Shown: positions 28,363 through 36,707, counted from the first letter of the stretch. The stretch is DNA of 64,000 nucleotides from Bacteroidota bacterium (GCA_029573235.1 JAKQGX010000012.1:96762-160761), one strand, 5' to 3'. Notes: generated by a model from the letters alone, not told the origin. Numbers and translations are program-made.

Positions 28363-28393
28363 TTGCAATAATTGAAACTAGCTATTATATTTG
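28363..28393 (+). promoter_or_regulatory. Promoter of the outer-membrane protein gene
   Basis: TTG (28363-28365), a 20-base spacer, then TATATTTG (28386-28393), matching the Bacteroidota TTG-N17-23-TAnnTTTG pattern. It lies 32 bases before the ATG. Confidence 0.65.
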
Positions 28394-28425
28394 TTCATTA
28401 AAATCTTAAATCAATAAACGACTTT

Positions 28426-29181
28426 ATGAAAAAATTGATCCTTGCTGCAATCGCTGTTGGTTCACTTACAGCAGCCAATGCCCAAAAAGCCGGTAGCCTT
28501 TTAATTTATGGTGATTTAGGTGTAAGTAGCCATACTAGCACTTTTGATGACGGTATCGTAGGCACACCTGATACAAAAGTTAAAGATTTTGGCGTTCATT
28601 TTATGCCAGGAGTAGGTTTTCAAATCAACAACAAACTAACCGTTGGGTTGAACTTTGGCGTTGGCTTTAACAAAAGCAGCACTGACCCTGCTACAGTTGT
28701 TGAAAAAGAAAGAATGTTGGGCGTAGGACCTTTTGTTCGTTTGACACAACCTCTCAGCCACACTTTCTTCGTGTTTAACCAATTAAACTTATCTTACCTT
28801 AACGGTAAAAAAACTACAGACAATCCAACACCAATTTTCGATCCTATCTACACGTCTAATGGCTTCGTAGCAAACATCCTTCCTGGTGTAGGAGTTAACT
28901 TCAGCAAGTCATTGGCATTAAACTTTGGCTTTGGAGGACTTCAATATGGTTTCTCTAAAGAAACTAATAATGTGGATGCAAAAGTAAACAAGCATTCTGG
29001 TTTCGATTTCACATTAGGTCGTCAATTCAGCCTTGGTATTTCTGCTAATATCGGTGGTAAAAAATCTAAAGGATGCTGCGGTGAACCAGGTTCTGAATTC
29101 CGTCGTCACCACGATTCTTCAGATGATGATGCTGATATCAAAGTAAAAAGAAAGAAAGTAACTGTTGATGACGAAGAATAA
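28426..29181 (+). CDS. Outer-membrane beta-barrel protein with acidic tail
   Basis: 251 residues. A signal peptide (MKKLILAAIAVGSLTAANAQ) is followed by about eight alternating hydrophobic beta-strands (for example LTVGLNFGVGFN, FVRLTQPLS, LALNFGFGGLQYGF), the pattern of small 8-strand porin-like barrels. After GRQFSLGISANIGGK comes an unusual polar tail of about 40 residues with CC, HH and DSSDDDAD. The single gene has its own promoter and terminator. It is probably well expressed; function unknown. Confidence 0.82.
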   Translation: MKKLILAAIAVGSLTAANAQKAGSLLIYGDLGVSSHTSTFDDGIVGTPDTKVKDFGVHFMPGVGFQINNKLTVGLNFGVGFNKSSTDPATVVEKERMLGVGPFVRLTQPLSHTFFVFNQLNLSYLNGKKTTDNPTPIFDPIYTSNGFVANILPGVGVNFSKSLALNFGFGGLQYGFSKETNNVDAKVNKHSGFDFTLGRQFSLGISANIGGKKSKGCCGEPGSEFRRHHDSSDDDADIKVKRKKVTVDDEE

Positions 29182-29202
29182 TTCGTTCATAGATACTAAC
29201 AA

Positions 29203-29238
29203 ATAAAGCTACTCAGTTCGAGTAGCTTTATTTTTTTG
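29203..29238 (+). terminator. Terminator of the outer-membrane protein gene
   Basis: A perfect 11-base stem (29203-29213 with 29221-29231), 7-base loop, then a run of T, 21 bases after the stop. Confidence 0.9.
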
Positions 29239-29356
29239 CATCAATATTGTTTCCTGATTTGTTTTCCTTCAATCTACACTTTGTTTTAGTTTTAAAGACA
29301 CCTACATCCAATATCGTTACTTCTAGCCGTCTGAGAATGGAAACATTTGTGTAAAG

Positions 29357-29394
29357 AAAAAAAATAACGCAGCCATCTATACGAGGCTGCGTTA
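29357..29394 (-). terminator. Terminator of the ArsR-type regulator gene
   Basis: A perfect 10-base stem (TAACGCAGCC 29365-29374, GGCTGCGTTA 29385-29394) followed on the minus strand by eight T. It begins 27 bases after the stop. Confidence 0.9.
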
Positions 29395-29421
29395 ATGATA
29401 GCTTTAATAAAAAGTGACTGA

Positions 29422-29784
29422 TTAGATATCGTCAGTATTCACTAATTCGTTCACAAACTTAGCAACTGCCGCAATGCGTTCGTGATTTAAAGCATAATGA
29501 ATAAATTTACCTTCACGTACCGTTTCAACGATATTTGCACGACGCAAAATTGCTAAGTATTGTGAAGCAACTGATTGTTCTAAACGAAGTTTTACATAAA
29601 TATCAGTTACATTCATGCGCTTATTTTCCTCCAACAATTTTACAATTTGTTGGCGCAATTTGTGGTTGATAGCTCTCAACGTCATTGCAGCGCTTTTCAC
29701 AGCTATGTAATCCAATTTAATCTGGTCGTTCGTAACTTCATCTTTTCTAATTACTAACGTGTTGGTTGACATTGTTGTTTCCAT
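29422..29784 (-). CDS. ArsR/SmtB-type winged-helix transcription regulator
   Basis: 120 residues. The winged helix-turn-helix spans about 30-105: LRAINHKLRQQIVKLLEENKRMNVTDIYVKL, recognition helix EQSVASQYLAILRRANIV, and wing TVREGKFIHYALN. There is no cysteine in the protein, so thiol-based metal sensing of the classic ArsR type is excluded. The 25-residue N-terminal extension is unusual for the family. A single gene with its own promoter and terminator; no adjacent transporter or enzyme shows its target. Confidence 0.88.
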   Translation of the reverse strand: METTMSTNTLVIRKDEVTNDQIKLDYIAVKSAAMTLRAINHKLRQQIVKLLEENKRMNVTDIYVKLRLEQSVASQYLAILRRANIVETVREGKFIHYALNHERIAAVAKFVNELVNTDDI

Positions 29785-29832
29785 TTTACTTTTCTGATTT
29801 TCTATGATTAAATATTAAACTAATTTTCGTTG

Positions 29833-29863
29833 CAAACATACGCCATATATATATATAAAACAA
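29833..29863 (-). promoter_or_regulatory. Promoter of the ArsR-type regulator gene
   Basis: On the minus strand TTG (29863-29861), a 20-base spacer containing an AT dinucleotide run, then TATGTTTG (29840-29833), 48 bases before the ATG. Confidence 0.6.
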
Positions 29864-29931
29864 CGAATCGTTTTAAAAGATTGTTAATAAACTTATTTTT
29901 TTCTTATCGTACAATTTAGTAATGATCGTTA

Positions 29932-30552
29932 TTAGCCCTTTTTAGAGGTTAAAAATACATCCTTCAAATAAAAAGGTTCTATGAAAGAAAGTGATGCAAA
30001 TTTTTGATTATCAAAGTCATAATTGGACAAAAAAAGCCAATGCTCCTCATTGATTTCAAGGTTAGATTTCCCATCACCTATTATATAATAAATATCATTA
30101 ATCATTTCTTCCCATTCTGATGCAAGTATATGCTTGGGAGGGATAATGTACTCTAAAGATGCATCATATACGGTAGCAAAATATTCACCACTACGAGCAG
30201 GTAATAAGGCTGCGTAAGAGGCAAATTTTTTATTCTGAGCCTCATGCAAGACCAAAAGGTCTAATTTATTGTAAGCCATCAGCGGAATGTTTAGCCCATA
30301 GCAAAGTCCTTTTGCAGTTGCCATTCCAATACGCAAACCGGTGTAAGAGCCCGGTCCTGCAATAATGGCTATGGCACTTAGATCCGAAGCTTTAATGGAT
30401 GCCTCTGAAAGAACGCTTTCAATTTGGAGATTAAGGGTAGATGCGTGTTCACGAGAAGTAGCATGCTGTATTCTTGCTAATAACTTCCCATCCTTTGCAA
30501 TGGCGGTGTAACATACATCCCCAGAAGTATCTATATGGAGAACATAATTCAT
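29932..30552 (-). CDS. tsaB: tRNA threonylcarbamoyladenosine biosynthesis protein TsaB
   Basis: 206 residues. TsaB is an ASKHA-fold pseudo-protease that scaffolds TsaD and TsaE in making the t6A37 modification of ANN-decoding tRNAs. Motifs: ILHIDTSGDVCYTAIAKDG-like opening (LHIDTS), SREHASTLN, and the signature GPGSYTGLRIGMATAKGL. The C-terminal half is shorter and variable, as is normal. It is divergent from ridA with only 56 bases between starts, and the -7 box is 7 bases from its ATG. Confidence 0.94.
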   Translation of the reverse strand: MNYVLHIDTSGDVCYTAIAKDGKLLARIQHATSREHASTLNLQIESVLSEASIKASDLSAIAIIAGPGSYTGLRIGMATAKGLCYGLNIPLMAYNKLDLLVLHEAQNKKFASYAALLPARSGEYFATVYDASLEYIIPPKHILASEWEEMINDIYYIIGDGKSNLEINEEHWLFLSNYDFDNQKFASLSFIEPFYLKDVFLTSKKG

Positions 30553-30559
30553 ATAGTTG

Positions 30560-30567
30560 CAAAGGTA
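30560..30567 (-). promoter_or_regulatory. -7 box of tsaB, adjacent to start codon
   Basis: TACCTTTG on the minus strand, 7 bases before the tsaB ATG. The distance equals that at serS and gldD. Confidence 0.6.
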
Positions 30568-30596
30568 AGGACTAAGGATTGCTCCCTCCTATTTCC

Positions 30597-30604
30597 TATT
30601 TTTG
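30597..30604 (+). promoter_or_regulatory. -7 box of ridA, adjacent to start codon
   Basis: TATTTTTG matches TAnnTTTG and lies 4 bases before the ridA ATG. A TTG 15 bases further upstream is slightly too close for the usual spacing. Confidence 0.5.
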
Positions 30605-30608
30605 CAAC

Positions 30609-30989
30609 ATGGAAAAGAAAATAATTATCACCAACGAAGCACCTGCTCCAATAGGTCCATACAACCAAGCTGTAATGGTAAACAATATGCTGTTCATTTC
30701 TGGACAAATAGCCCTTGACCCCAAAACCGGCAATCTTTTTCAAGGTGAAATAAGCGAAGAAACCACACTCGTTATGGAAAACTTGAAAGCCATTCTTAAG
30801 GCAGCAGGAATGGATTTTAGCAATGTTTTTAAATCAAGCATTTTCTTGATGGACATGGGAAAATTTGCACAGGTAAACGAAGTTTATGGCAAATACTTTA
30901 CAGCCGATTTTCCGGCAAGGGAAACCATACAAGTATCCGGGCTTCCGAAAGGAGTAAATGTAGAAATCAGTATGATAGCTGCTAAATAG
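30609..30989 (+). CDS. ridA: RidA family enamine/imine deaminase
   Basis: 126 residues, the usual size. RidA hydrolyses reactive 2-aminoacrylate and related enamines formed by PLP enzymes. Motifs: APAPIGPYNQAVMVNNMLFISGQIALDP at the start, VFKSSIFLMDMGKFAQVNEVY, and ARETIQVSGLPKGVNVEISMIA with the catalytic arginine. The ATG at 30609 is chosen over a TTG at 30579, which would lie upstream of the promoter box. A perfect hairpin follows the gene. Confidence 0.96.
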   Translation: MEKKIIITNEAPAPIGPYNQAVMVNNMLFISGQIALDPKTGNLFQGEISEETTLVMENLKAILKAAGMDFSNVFKSSIFLMDMGKFAQVNEVYGKYFTADFPARETIQVSGLPKGVNVEISMIAAK

Positions 30990-31043
30990 CAAAACTTGTA
31001 TTGCCGATTACCTCCCTTCAAAACGGATGATTATACAGTAGAT

Positions 31044-31082
31044 AAACGAAAGAGGTCAAAATTTTTGACCTCTTTCGTTTAA
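31044..31082 (+). terminator. Long perfect hairpin after ridA
   Basis: A perfect 17-base stem (31044-31060 with 31066-31082) and 5-base loop, 54 bases after the ridA stop. The arms are AT-rich at the base; no separate long T-run follows, so efficiency is uncertain. Confidence 0.65.
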
Positions 31083-31212
31083 AATATTTGTTTGATTGTT
31101 TCGTTTATAATACTTCTTGTAAATAACAGTGCAGTGCCAATATGTTCATGTATTTTTACAAGTTTTTACCATTTCCATAAAATGAAATGGCGTAACTATG
31201 CATAATATTTTT

Positions 31213-31220
31213 TAGCTTTG
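31213..31220 (+). promoter_or_regulatory. Candidate -7 box of bamD-rpoZ
   Basis: TAGCTTTG matches TAnnTTTG, 15 bases before the bamD ATG at 31236. An in-frame TTG at 31218 overlaps the box. Confidence 0.5.
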
Positions 31221-31235
31221 CATCCTTTTATTTTA

Positions 31236-32045
31236 ATGCGTTTACAGCAATCCATATTACTTTCGGGCATTTTATTATTGCTGGCTTCTTGTAGCGGCTA
31301 TGAAAAAGTGTTGAAAAGTGACGATATTAATTATAAACTTTCGAAGGCAAATGCCTACTACGAGAAGCGTCAATATCAAAAAGCAAACGGAGTATATCAA
31401 AACTTGTTGCCTGTAATGAAAGGCACCAAAGATTTTGAAATGCTCTATTTTAAATACGCCTATACATCCTTTTATCTAAAAGACTATTTAGCGGCTTCTT
31501 ACCATTTTAAAAATTTCACCGATTACTTTCCTTCTAGTAAAGATGCAGATGAGGCAGAGTATATGCATGCCTATTGCTTATATAAAGAGTCGCCCAAACC
31601 GAACTTGGACCAAACAAATACTATTAAAGCAATGGAAGCAATGCAATCGTATATTAATATGCATCCTTCCTCTAAACGAGTACCGGAAGCCAACAAGCTA
31701 ATGTTGGATATGCGTAGCAAATTGGAAGTAAAAGACGCAGATGCAGCTAAGTTGTATTATAATCTTGGGCATTACAAAGCAGCCAGTGTTGCCTATAAAT
31801 TACTGTTAGAATCCTATCCGGAATCTGTTGCTGCTGACTACTATCAATATATGACCATGCGCTCGTACTATCAATATGCCAAAGCCAGTATTAAAGGAAA
31901 GCAAGAAGAGCGTTATGGCAATGCGGCTGCCGCTTATCAAGAATTAAAGAACGATTATCCGACTTCAAAGTATATCGTTGAGGCTGAAAAATTAAACAAT
32001 CAAATTCAAAACAACATAAATAAACTACGCCATGAGTACCAATAA
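31236..32045 (+). CDS. bamD: Outer-membrane assembly lipoprotein BamD
   Basis: 269 residues. A lipoprotein signal ends in LASC with Cys19 lipidated. The mature protein is a chain of TPR-like helices (NAYYEKRQYQKANGVYQNLL, FKYAYTSFYLKDYLAASYHF, PSSKDADEAEYMHAYCLY), the BamD fold that supports BamA in inserting outer-membrane barrels. Size and order fit. The 3' end overlaps rpoZ by 14 bases, so the two are translationally coupled. The ATG at 31236 is used because the earlier TTG lies inside the promoter. Confidence 0.94.
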   Translation: MRLQQSILLSGILLLLASCSGYEKVLKSDDINYKLSKANAYYEKRQYQKANGVYQNLLPVMKGTKDFEMLYFKYAYTSFYLKDYLAASYHFKNFTDYFPSSKDADEAEYMHAYCLYKESPKPNLDQTNTIKAMEAMQSYINMHPSSKRVPEANKLMLDMRSKLEVKDADAAKLYYNLGHYKAASVAYKLLLESYPESVAADYYQYMTMRSYYQYAKASIKGKQEERYGNAAAAYQELKNDYPTSKYIVEAEKLNNQIQNNINKLRHEYQ

Positions 32046-32352
32046 AAGAGCTTTAGCGGCTGTTAACCCTTTAGTAGAAACTAAAGATGTTATTGCAATC
32101 AAAAACAAAACAGGCAATATTTATGAATCTATCGTAGTAATGGCTCGCCGTTCTAATCAGATTTCAATTTCTATGAAAGAAGAATTACACAAGAAGTTGG
32201 ATGAGTTTAGCAGCCATACCGACAACTTGGAAGAAATTCATGAAAACAAAGAGCAAATAGAAATCTCTAGAATGTACGAACGCATGGCCAATCCGGCGCT
32301 TCAAGCAACTTCAGAGTTTCTTGACGACAAGATTTACTATAGCAAGAAATAA
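32032..32352 (+). CDS. rpoZ: RNA polymerase omega subunit (Bacteroidota type)
   Basis: 106 residues. KTGNIYESIVVMARRSNQIS is the Rpb6/omega core that binds the beta-prime subunit, and the helical C-terminus (EQIEISRMYERMANPALQATSEF) is typical of the divergent form in this phylum. The gene begins inside bamD in another frame (14-base overlap) and ends just before a strong terminator. In many relatives coaBC follows this pair; here it does not. Confidence 0.88.
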   Translation: MSTNKRALAAVNPLVETKDVIAIKNKTGNIYESIVVMARRSNQISISMKEELHKKLDEFSSHTDNLEEIHENKEQIEISRMYERMANPALQATSEFLDDKIYYSKK

Positions 32353-32371
32353 ACATTTGTTTATCTCTTTG

Positions 32372-32409
32372 AATAGCTGTCGTACAAAAGTTCGACAGCT
32401 ATTTTATTT
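32372..32409 (+). terminator. Terminator of bamD-rpoZ
   Basis: A perfect 11-base stem (32372-32382 with 32393-32403), 10-base loop and T-rich tail, 20 bases after the rpoZ stop. Confidence 0.9.
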
Positions 32410-32488
32410 ACACATGATACTATCGTTAAGCATTTTGATTATTGAAAAAACTAGAAAATAGTAAAACCGACTTTAACCGATAGTCCAC

Positions 32489-32496
32489 TACATTTG
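32489..32496 (+). promoter_or_regulatory. Candidate -7 box of glnS
   Basis: TACATTTG matches TAnnTTTG, 18 bases before the ATG at 32515. Confidence 0.5.
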
Positions 32497-32514
32497 CAAA
32501 CAATAAATTGTAAC

Positions 32515-34179
32515 ATGAGCGCAGAAAAATCTTTAAACTTTTTAGAAGAAATAATTGAAAACGATTTAGCCGCCGGAACTTATCAACAAATCCATACACG
32601 CTTTCCTCCAGAGCCAAATGGCTATCTGCATATTGGGCATGCCTCTAGTATCCACTTAAATTTTGGTCTTGCCCTCAAATATAATGGCAAGTGCAACCTC
32701 CGTTTTGACGATACCAATCCGGTTACAGAAGAAACAGAATATGTGGACAGCATCCGAAACGACATTAAATGGTTGGGCTATAACTGGGATAATGAGTTTT
32801 ATGCATCCGACTATTTTGAACAACTATATGCCTTTGCGCAAACCCTTATCCGCAAAGGATTAGCCTATGTTGATGACAGTAGCAGTGAAGAAATAGCAGC
32901 ATCAAAAGGGGACCTTAACACACCCGGAAAAAACGCTCCTTATCGAGATAGAACCATAGAAGAAAATCTGGCATTATTTGCAGCCATGAGGGAAGGGAAG
33001 TATAAAGACGGAGAAAAAGTACTGCGTGCAAAGATAGATATGGCGCACCCCAACTTGCTGCTTCGCGACCCTATTATCTATCGTATAAAACATGCCCATC
33101 ACCACCGCACCGGCGACCAATGGTGCATTTATCCCATGTACGATTTTGCACATGGGCAAAGCGACAGCATTGAACATATTACCCACTCTATATGCACGTT
33201 GGAGTTTATCCACCATCGCCCCTTGTATGATTGGTTTATTGAAAAACTCGAAATTTATCCGTCGCATCAATACGAGTTTGCCCGTCGCAACCTTACTTAC
33301 ACGGTGATGAGCAAACGAAAGCTATTGCAACTAGTGAACGAGAAACACGTATCCGGCTGGGATGACCCAAGGATGCCCACTATCAGCGGTATGCGTCGCA
33401 GAGGATATACCGCAGCCGCCATTCGCAATTTTTGCGATGCTGCCGGTATTGCCAAAAGAGAAAACATTGTAGATATCGGATTGCTAGAGCATTTTGTACG
33501 CGAAGATCTCAACAAAACTGCCCTGCGTGCCATGGCTGTTTTAGACCCCGTTAAATTAATCATCACCAACTATCCGGATTCGAAAACAGAAGAATTAGAA
33601 ATAGAAAACAATCCTGAAGATGAAAATGGAGGCAAGCGAAAAGTAGGCTTTAGCAAAGAACTATGGATTGAACGCGAAGATTTCATGGAACAACCTCCAA
33701 AAAAATTCTTCCGACTAGGTCCCGGGTTGCAAGTGCGTTTAAAGGGAGCCTATATTGTTACCTGTGAAGACTATAAGAAAGATGAAAACGGCAATATCAC
33801 TGAAATATACGGAAGCTATTACCCCGAAAGCAAAAGCGGACAAGACACCAGTGGCATCCATGTAAAAGGTACTATCCACTGGGTGAGTGTGCCACATGCC
33901 AAACAAGCTGAGGTGCGTTTATACGATCGGCTGTTCAAGGTAGAAAACCCGGCGGCAGAAGAAGGAAATTTCAAAAGCTATATCAACGAAAACTCATTGC
34001 AGATAGTACCTTCTGTGCAAATAGAAGCATCATTAGCTGCGGCAATAACGGGACAACATTTTCAATTTTTGAGAAAAGGGTACTTTACATTAGACCCTGA
34101 CAGCAGTGAAACACACCTTGTTTTTAACCGCACAGTTACTTTAAAAGACAGCTGGGCAAAGGAGCAAAAGAAGGCGTAA
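32515..34179 (+). CDS. glnS: Glutaminyl-tRNA synthetase
   Basis: 554 residues. Class I synthetase with the HIGH motif as HIGH in PPEPNGYLHIGHA and the KMSKS motif as VMSKRKL. CRFDDTNP-like RFDDTNPVTEE is also characteristic. The C-terminal anticodon-binding beta-barrels follow from about residue 340. Presence of GlnRS means tRNA-Gln can be charged directly. It is a single gene followed by tRNA-Leu; ATG at 32515 is preferred to an in-frame TTG inside the promoter box. Confidence 0.97.
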   Translation: MSAEKSLNFLEEIIENDLAAGTYQQIHTRFPPEPNGYLHIGHASSIHLNFGLALKYNGKCNLRFDDTNPVTEETEYVDSIRNDIKWLGYNWDNEFYASDYFEQLYAFAQTLIRKGLAYVDDSSSEEIAASKGDLNTPGKNAPYRDRTIEENLALFAAMREGKYKDGEKVLRAKIDMAHPNLLLRDPIIYRIKHAHHHRTGDQWCIYPMYDFAHGQSDSIEHITHSICTLEFIHHRPLYDWFIEKLEIYPSHQYEFARRNLTYTVMSKRKLLQLVNEKHVSGWDDPRMPTISGMRRRGYTAAAIRNFCDAAGIAKRENIVDIGLLEHFVREDLNKTALRAMAVLDPVKLIITNYPDSKTEELEIENNPEDENGGKRKVGFSKELWIEREDFMEQPPKKFFRLGPGLQVRLKGAYIVTCEDYKKDENGNITEIYGSYYPESKSGQDTSGIHVKGTIHWVSVPHAKQAEVRLYDRLFKVENPAAEEGNFKSYINENSLQIVPSVQIEASLAAAITGQHFQFLRKGYFTLDPDSSETHLVFNRTVTLKDSWAKEQKKA

Positions 34180-34231
34180 TTTTTCAGAATATTTTTTTGT
34201 AAATAATTATTTATCTGAAACAAAAATACCC

Positions 34232-34239
34232 TACCTTTG
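34232..34239 (+). promoter_or_regulatory. -7 box of tRNA-Leu(UAG)
   Basis: TACCTTTG matches TAnnTTTG, 11 bases before the tRNA 5' end. No TTG at standard spacing was seen. Confidence 0.5.
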
Positions 34240-34250
34240 CCATCCCTTTG

Positions 34251-34332
34251 GCGGGTGTGGTGAAATTGGTAGACACGCTAGACTTAGGATCTAGTGCCGC
34301 GAGGCATGGGGGTTCGAGTCCCTCCACCCGCA
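34251..34332 (+). tRNA. tRNA-Leu (anticodon UAG)
   Basis: 82 bases. The acceptor stem GCGGGTG pairs with CACCCGC, discriminator A. The anticodon stem CTAGA/TCTAG encloses loop CTTAGGA with anticodon TAG. A long variable arm (TGCCGCGAGGCA) marks a class II leucine tRNA, and GGTTCGAGTCC is the T-arm. CCA is not encoded. It lies between glnS and tig with its own promoter and terminator. Confidence 0.97.
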
Positions 34333-34342
34333 CTGAAAATCT

Positions 34343-34373
34343 CAGTCCTGCTACAATAAAGCGGGACTGTTTT
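34343..34373 (+). terminator. Terminator of tRNA-Leu(UAG)
   Basis: A 10-base stem with one G-U pair (34343-34352 with 34360-34369), 7-base loop and T-run, 10 bases after the tRNA. Confidence 0.8.
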
Positions 34374-34402
34374 ACTTTAATAAACATAAAAACAACGTAC
34401 TA

Positions 34403-35782
34403 ATGGCAACGGTAACAAGAGAGAATATCGGCAAGTTGCACGACAAAATCAGTGTAAAGATGACCAAGGAAGATTATATGCCTTCCTTTGAAAAATCTTT
34501 GAAACAATATGCCAAGCAAGCTAATGTTCCCGGATTTCGTAAGGGGATGGTACCTGCCGGAATGGTGAGAAAAATGTATGGACCATCCATTTTTGGAGAA
34601 GAAGTATTTCGTTCTGCCGGCAAACATTTAGAAGAATACATCATTGCGGAGAAGCTTAACATCTTTGCTCAACCTATGGTATTGCCACCTAGCGAGTCGA
34701 TGAAACTGGATATGAACAACCCCGGTGAAGCAGACTTTGAATTTGAAATTGGTATTAAACCTGATTTCGAAATTGCTCCTTTGAAAAACAAAACTTCCCT
34801 CACACGCTATAAAATAGACGTTTCGGACAAGATGTTGGAAGATGAAGTAGAGCGTATCCGCCGTCGTTATGGAAAGGTTGAAGACCAAGAAACCGTACAA
34901 GTAAAAGACAATATCATATATGCTCAATATGAGCTTTGCGATGCAAATGGTACTGTAGCCGAAGACAGCAAACCGGTAGAAGATACCGTATTGCTCGAGA
35001 AGTTGCCTGCTGCCTTGCAAGAAAAGCTAATGGGCATGAAAGCCGGTGACACTCTTGTTTTCAAACCCAGTGAAATCGCATCGGGTGATGAGCTAAACAG
35101 CTTTATGAAAGACCCGCTGAAGCAAGAAGCTTCCGCTGCTGATACTACATTCAAATTCACTTTAACTAAAGTAGGCTTATTGATTGCCCGCGAATTGGAT
35201 GCTGAATTGTTTGCGCAAGTATTCCCCAATGATGATATTGCTGATGAAGCCGCTTTCAAAGAGCGCTTGAAGGTGGAGCTTTCCAAAGAGTTTACCCGTA
35301 TTGCAAACGAGCGTCTTCAAAACGAGATATACGAACTTTTGGTACACCAAACACCCATTGAACTGCCGGTAGCTTTCTTGAAACGTTGGATGAAAGAAGG
35401 ACAAGAAAAACCACGCAGCGAAGCAGACGTAGAAAAAGAATTTCCTTCTTTTGACCATCAGCTTCGTTGGACGCTTATCTCCGACAAACTGATTATTGAA
35501 AACGGCATCTCTGTAACCAAAGATGATGTAATAAACGAACTGAAAGGTCGTGTGTTGGCATATTTCGGTATGGAAAACGGTGATGATGCCCCTTGGTTGG
35601 ACAGCTATATGCAAAAAGTAATCAAGGACGACAAAACCATTGATGAAACTTACCGCCGCATGATTTTCGATAAATTATTCCAGTGGTTAGAAACACAATT
35701 TGAAGTAGCAGAAACGACTATTGATGAAGAAGCGTTCTTCAAACTTCCGAATGCTCACGATGCACACCATCACCACCATTAA
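34403..35782 (+). CDS. tig: Trigger factor (ribosome-associated chaperone) with His tail
   Basis: 459 residues. The N-terminal ribosome-binding domain (about 1-150) has the signature ANVPGFRKGMVPAGMVRKMYG, close to GFRxGK. A reduced peptidyl-prolyl isomerase-like region (about 155-255) and a helical C-terminal chaperone region follow. It binds nascent chains at the exit tunnel. The last eight residues are HDAHHHHH, a natural histidine tail encoded directly before the stop. The gene follows tRNA-Leu and stands alone. Confidence 0.92.
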   Translation: MATVTRENIGKLHDKISVKMTKEDYMPSFEKSLKQYAKQANVPGFRKGMVPAGMVRKMYGPSIFGEEVFRSAGKHLEEYIIAEKLNIFAQPMVLPPSESMKLDMNNPGEADFEFEIGIKPDFEIAPLKNKTSLTRYKIDVSDKMLEDEVERIRRRYGKVEDQETVQVKDNIIYAQYELCDANGTVAEDSKPVEDTVLLEKLPAALQEKLMGMKAGDTLVFKPSEIASGDELNSFMKDPLKQEASAADTTFKFTLTKVGLLIARELDAELFAQVFPNDDIADEAAFKERLKVELSKEFTRIANERLQNEIYELLVHQTPIELPVAFLKRWMKEGQEKPRSEADVEKEFPSFDHQLRWTLISDKLIIENGISVTKDDVINELKGRVLAYFGMENGDDAPWLDSYMQKVIKDDKTIDETYRRMIFDKLFQWLETQFEVAETTIDEEAFFKLPNAHDAHHHHH

Positions 35783-35850
35783 TAGCATACTTGCTATTAT
35801 GCAAGATTCATTCTGAAACAAGGCTATTCATTTTTTTGAAAGTATTGTAT

Positions 35851-35897
35851 CAAAAAAAAAACAAAGTACAGAGGCTGTCCAAAATGGATAGCCTTTG
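35851..35897 (-). terminator. Possible terminator of the TIGR02757 gene
   Basis: On the minus strand a 13-base imperfect stem (35897-35885 with 35881-35869, two G-U-type pairs) precedes, after about seven bases, a run of T. It is 49 bases after the stop at 35946. Confidence 0.45.
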
Positions 35898-35945
35898 TGC
35901 TATAGATAAAAAAGATACTAACTCAATACCTATAGTATCCAAACA

Positions 35946-36707
35946 TTATCCTTCCAACACACCCATCCCAAACAAAGCATAATCATACTTCACCGGATCA
36001 TCTGCATCCATTTGCTTTAGTTTATTTGTCAAGATAACTGCGTTTTTCCAGTTTGATGTTTCGTATTCCAACAACCCGATACGACAAGATACACGTGCTA
36101 CGTGCACATCTAAGGGGATGATGAGTTGATGTGAATGGAGACGATTCCATAGCCCGAAATCAATACCTTGTTCGTCTTTTCGAACCATCCATCGCAAGTA
36201 CATATTTAGTCGCTTGCATGCAGCATTTTTAGCAGGTGTGGCAATATGCTTTCGAGTGCGTTGCGGATGCTCTAACGAAAAAAAGTATTGATGAAAGTAT
36301 TGCAAGGCATTCCCAACATGCTCATCCGAATTATTGGTATCCGGCACAAATGCGGTTTCTAACGAATCGTGGTGGGAATAATGGTGCTGTAAAAACTGGA
36401 TGAAATATAATAGGTCTGTGGCATTAAATGTACGATGCGCAAAGCCAAGAAACCGTTTCAAATCGGAGTCTTGATGCTGCCGTATAAAGGAGTAAGGAGC
36501 ATGATCCATCAATTGTAATAGCCGCAAAGCATTATTGAGAATAGTGGTTCTATTACCCCAAGCGATGGTAGCAGCAAAGAATCCGGCAATCTCTATATCT
36601 TGTATTTGGGTAAAACGATGCGGAATACTAACCGGGTCTTTGAGGATAAAATCTGCTTGGTGATACAAGTGGAGTTTTTCATCCAACCACTTTTTTATTT
36701 CCTTCAT
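35946..36707 (-). CDS. TIGR02757 (DUF2400) family protein
   Basis: 253 residues. Features of the family are DPVSIPHRFTQIQDIEIAGF near the start, AATIAWGNRTTILNNA, LYFIQFLQ, CKRLNMYLRWMVRKDEQGIDFGLW, and IIPLDVHVARVSCRIGLL. The second half resembles helix-hairpin-helix DNA-glycosylase folds, so a nucleic-acid role is possible but unproven. No signal peptide. It lies 72 bases beyond the cyclophilin gene on the same strand. Confidence 0.88.
   Translation of the reverse strand: MKEIKKWLDEKLHLYHQADFILKDPVSIPHRFTQIQDIEIAGFFAATIAWGNRTTILNNALRLLQLMDHAPYSFIRQHQDSDLKRFLGFAHRTFNATDLLYFIQFLQHHYSHHDSLETAFVPDTNNSDEHVGNALQYFHQYFFSLEHPQRTRKHIATPAKNAACKRLNMYLRWMVRKDEQGIDFGLWNRLHSHQLIIPLDVHVARVSCRIGLLEYETSNWKNAVILTNKLKQMDADDPVKYDYALFGMGVLEG

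Noticed and set aside
35755..35782. Vector-derived His tag on trigger factor.
   Set aside because: The sequence on both sides is continuous with the normal chromosome and there are no vector sequences; the tail appears natural.
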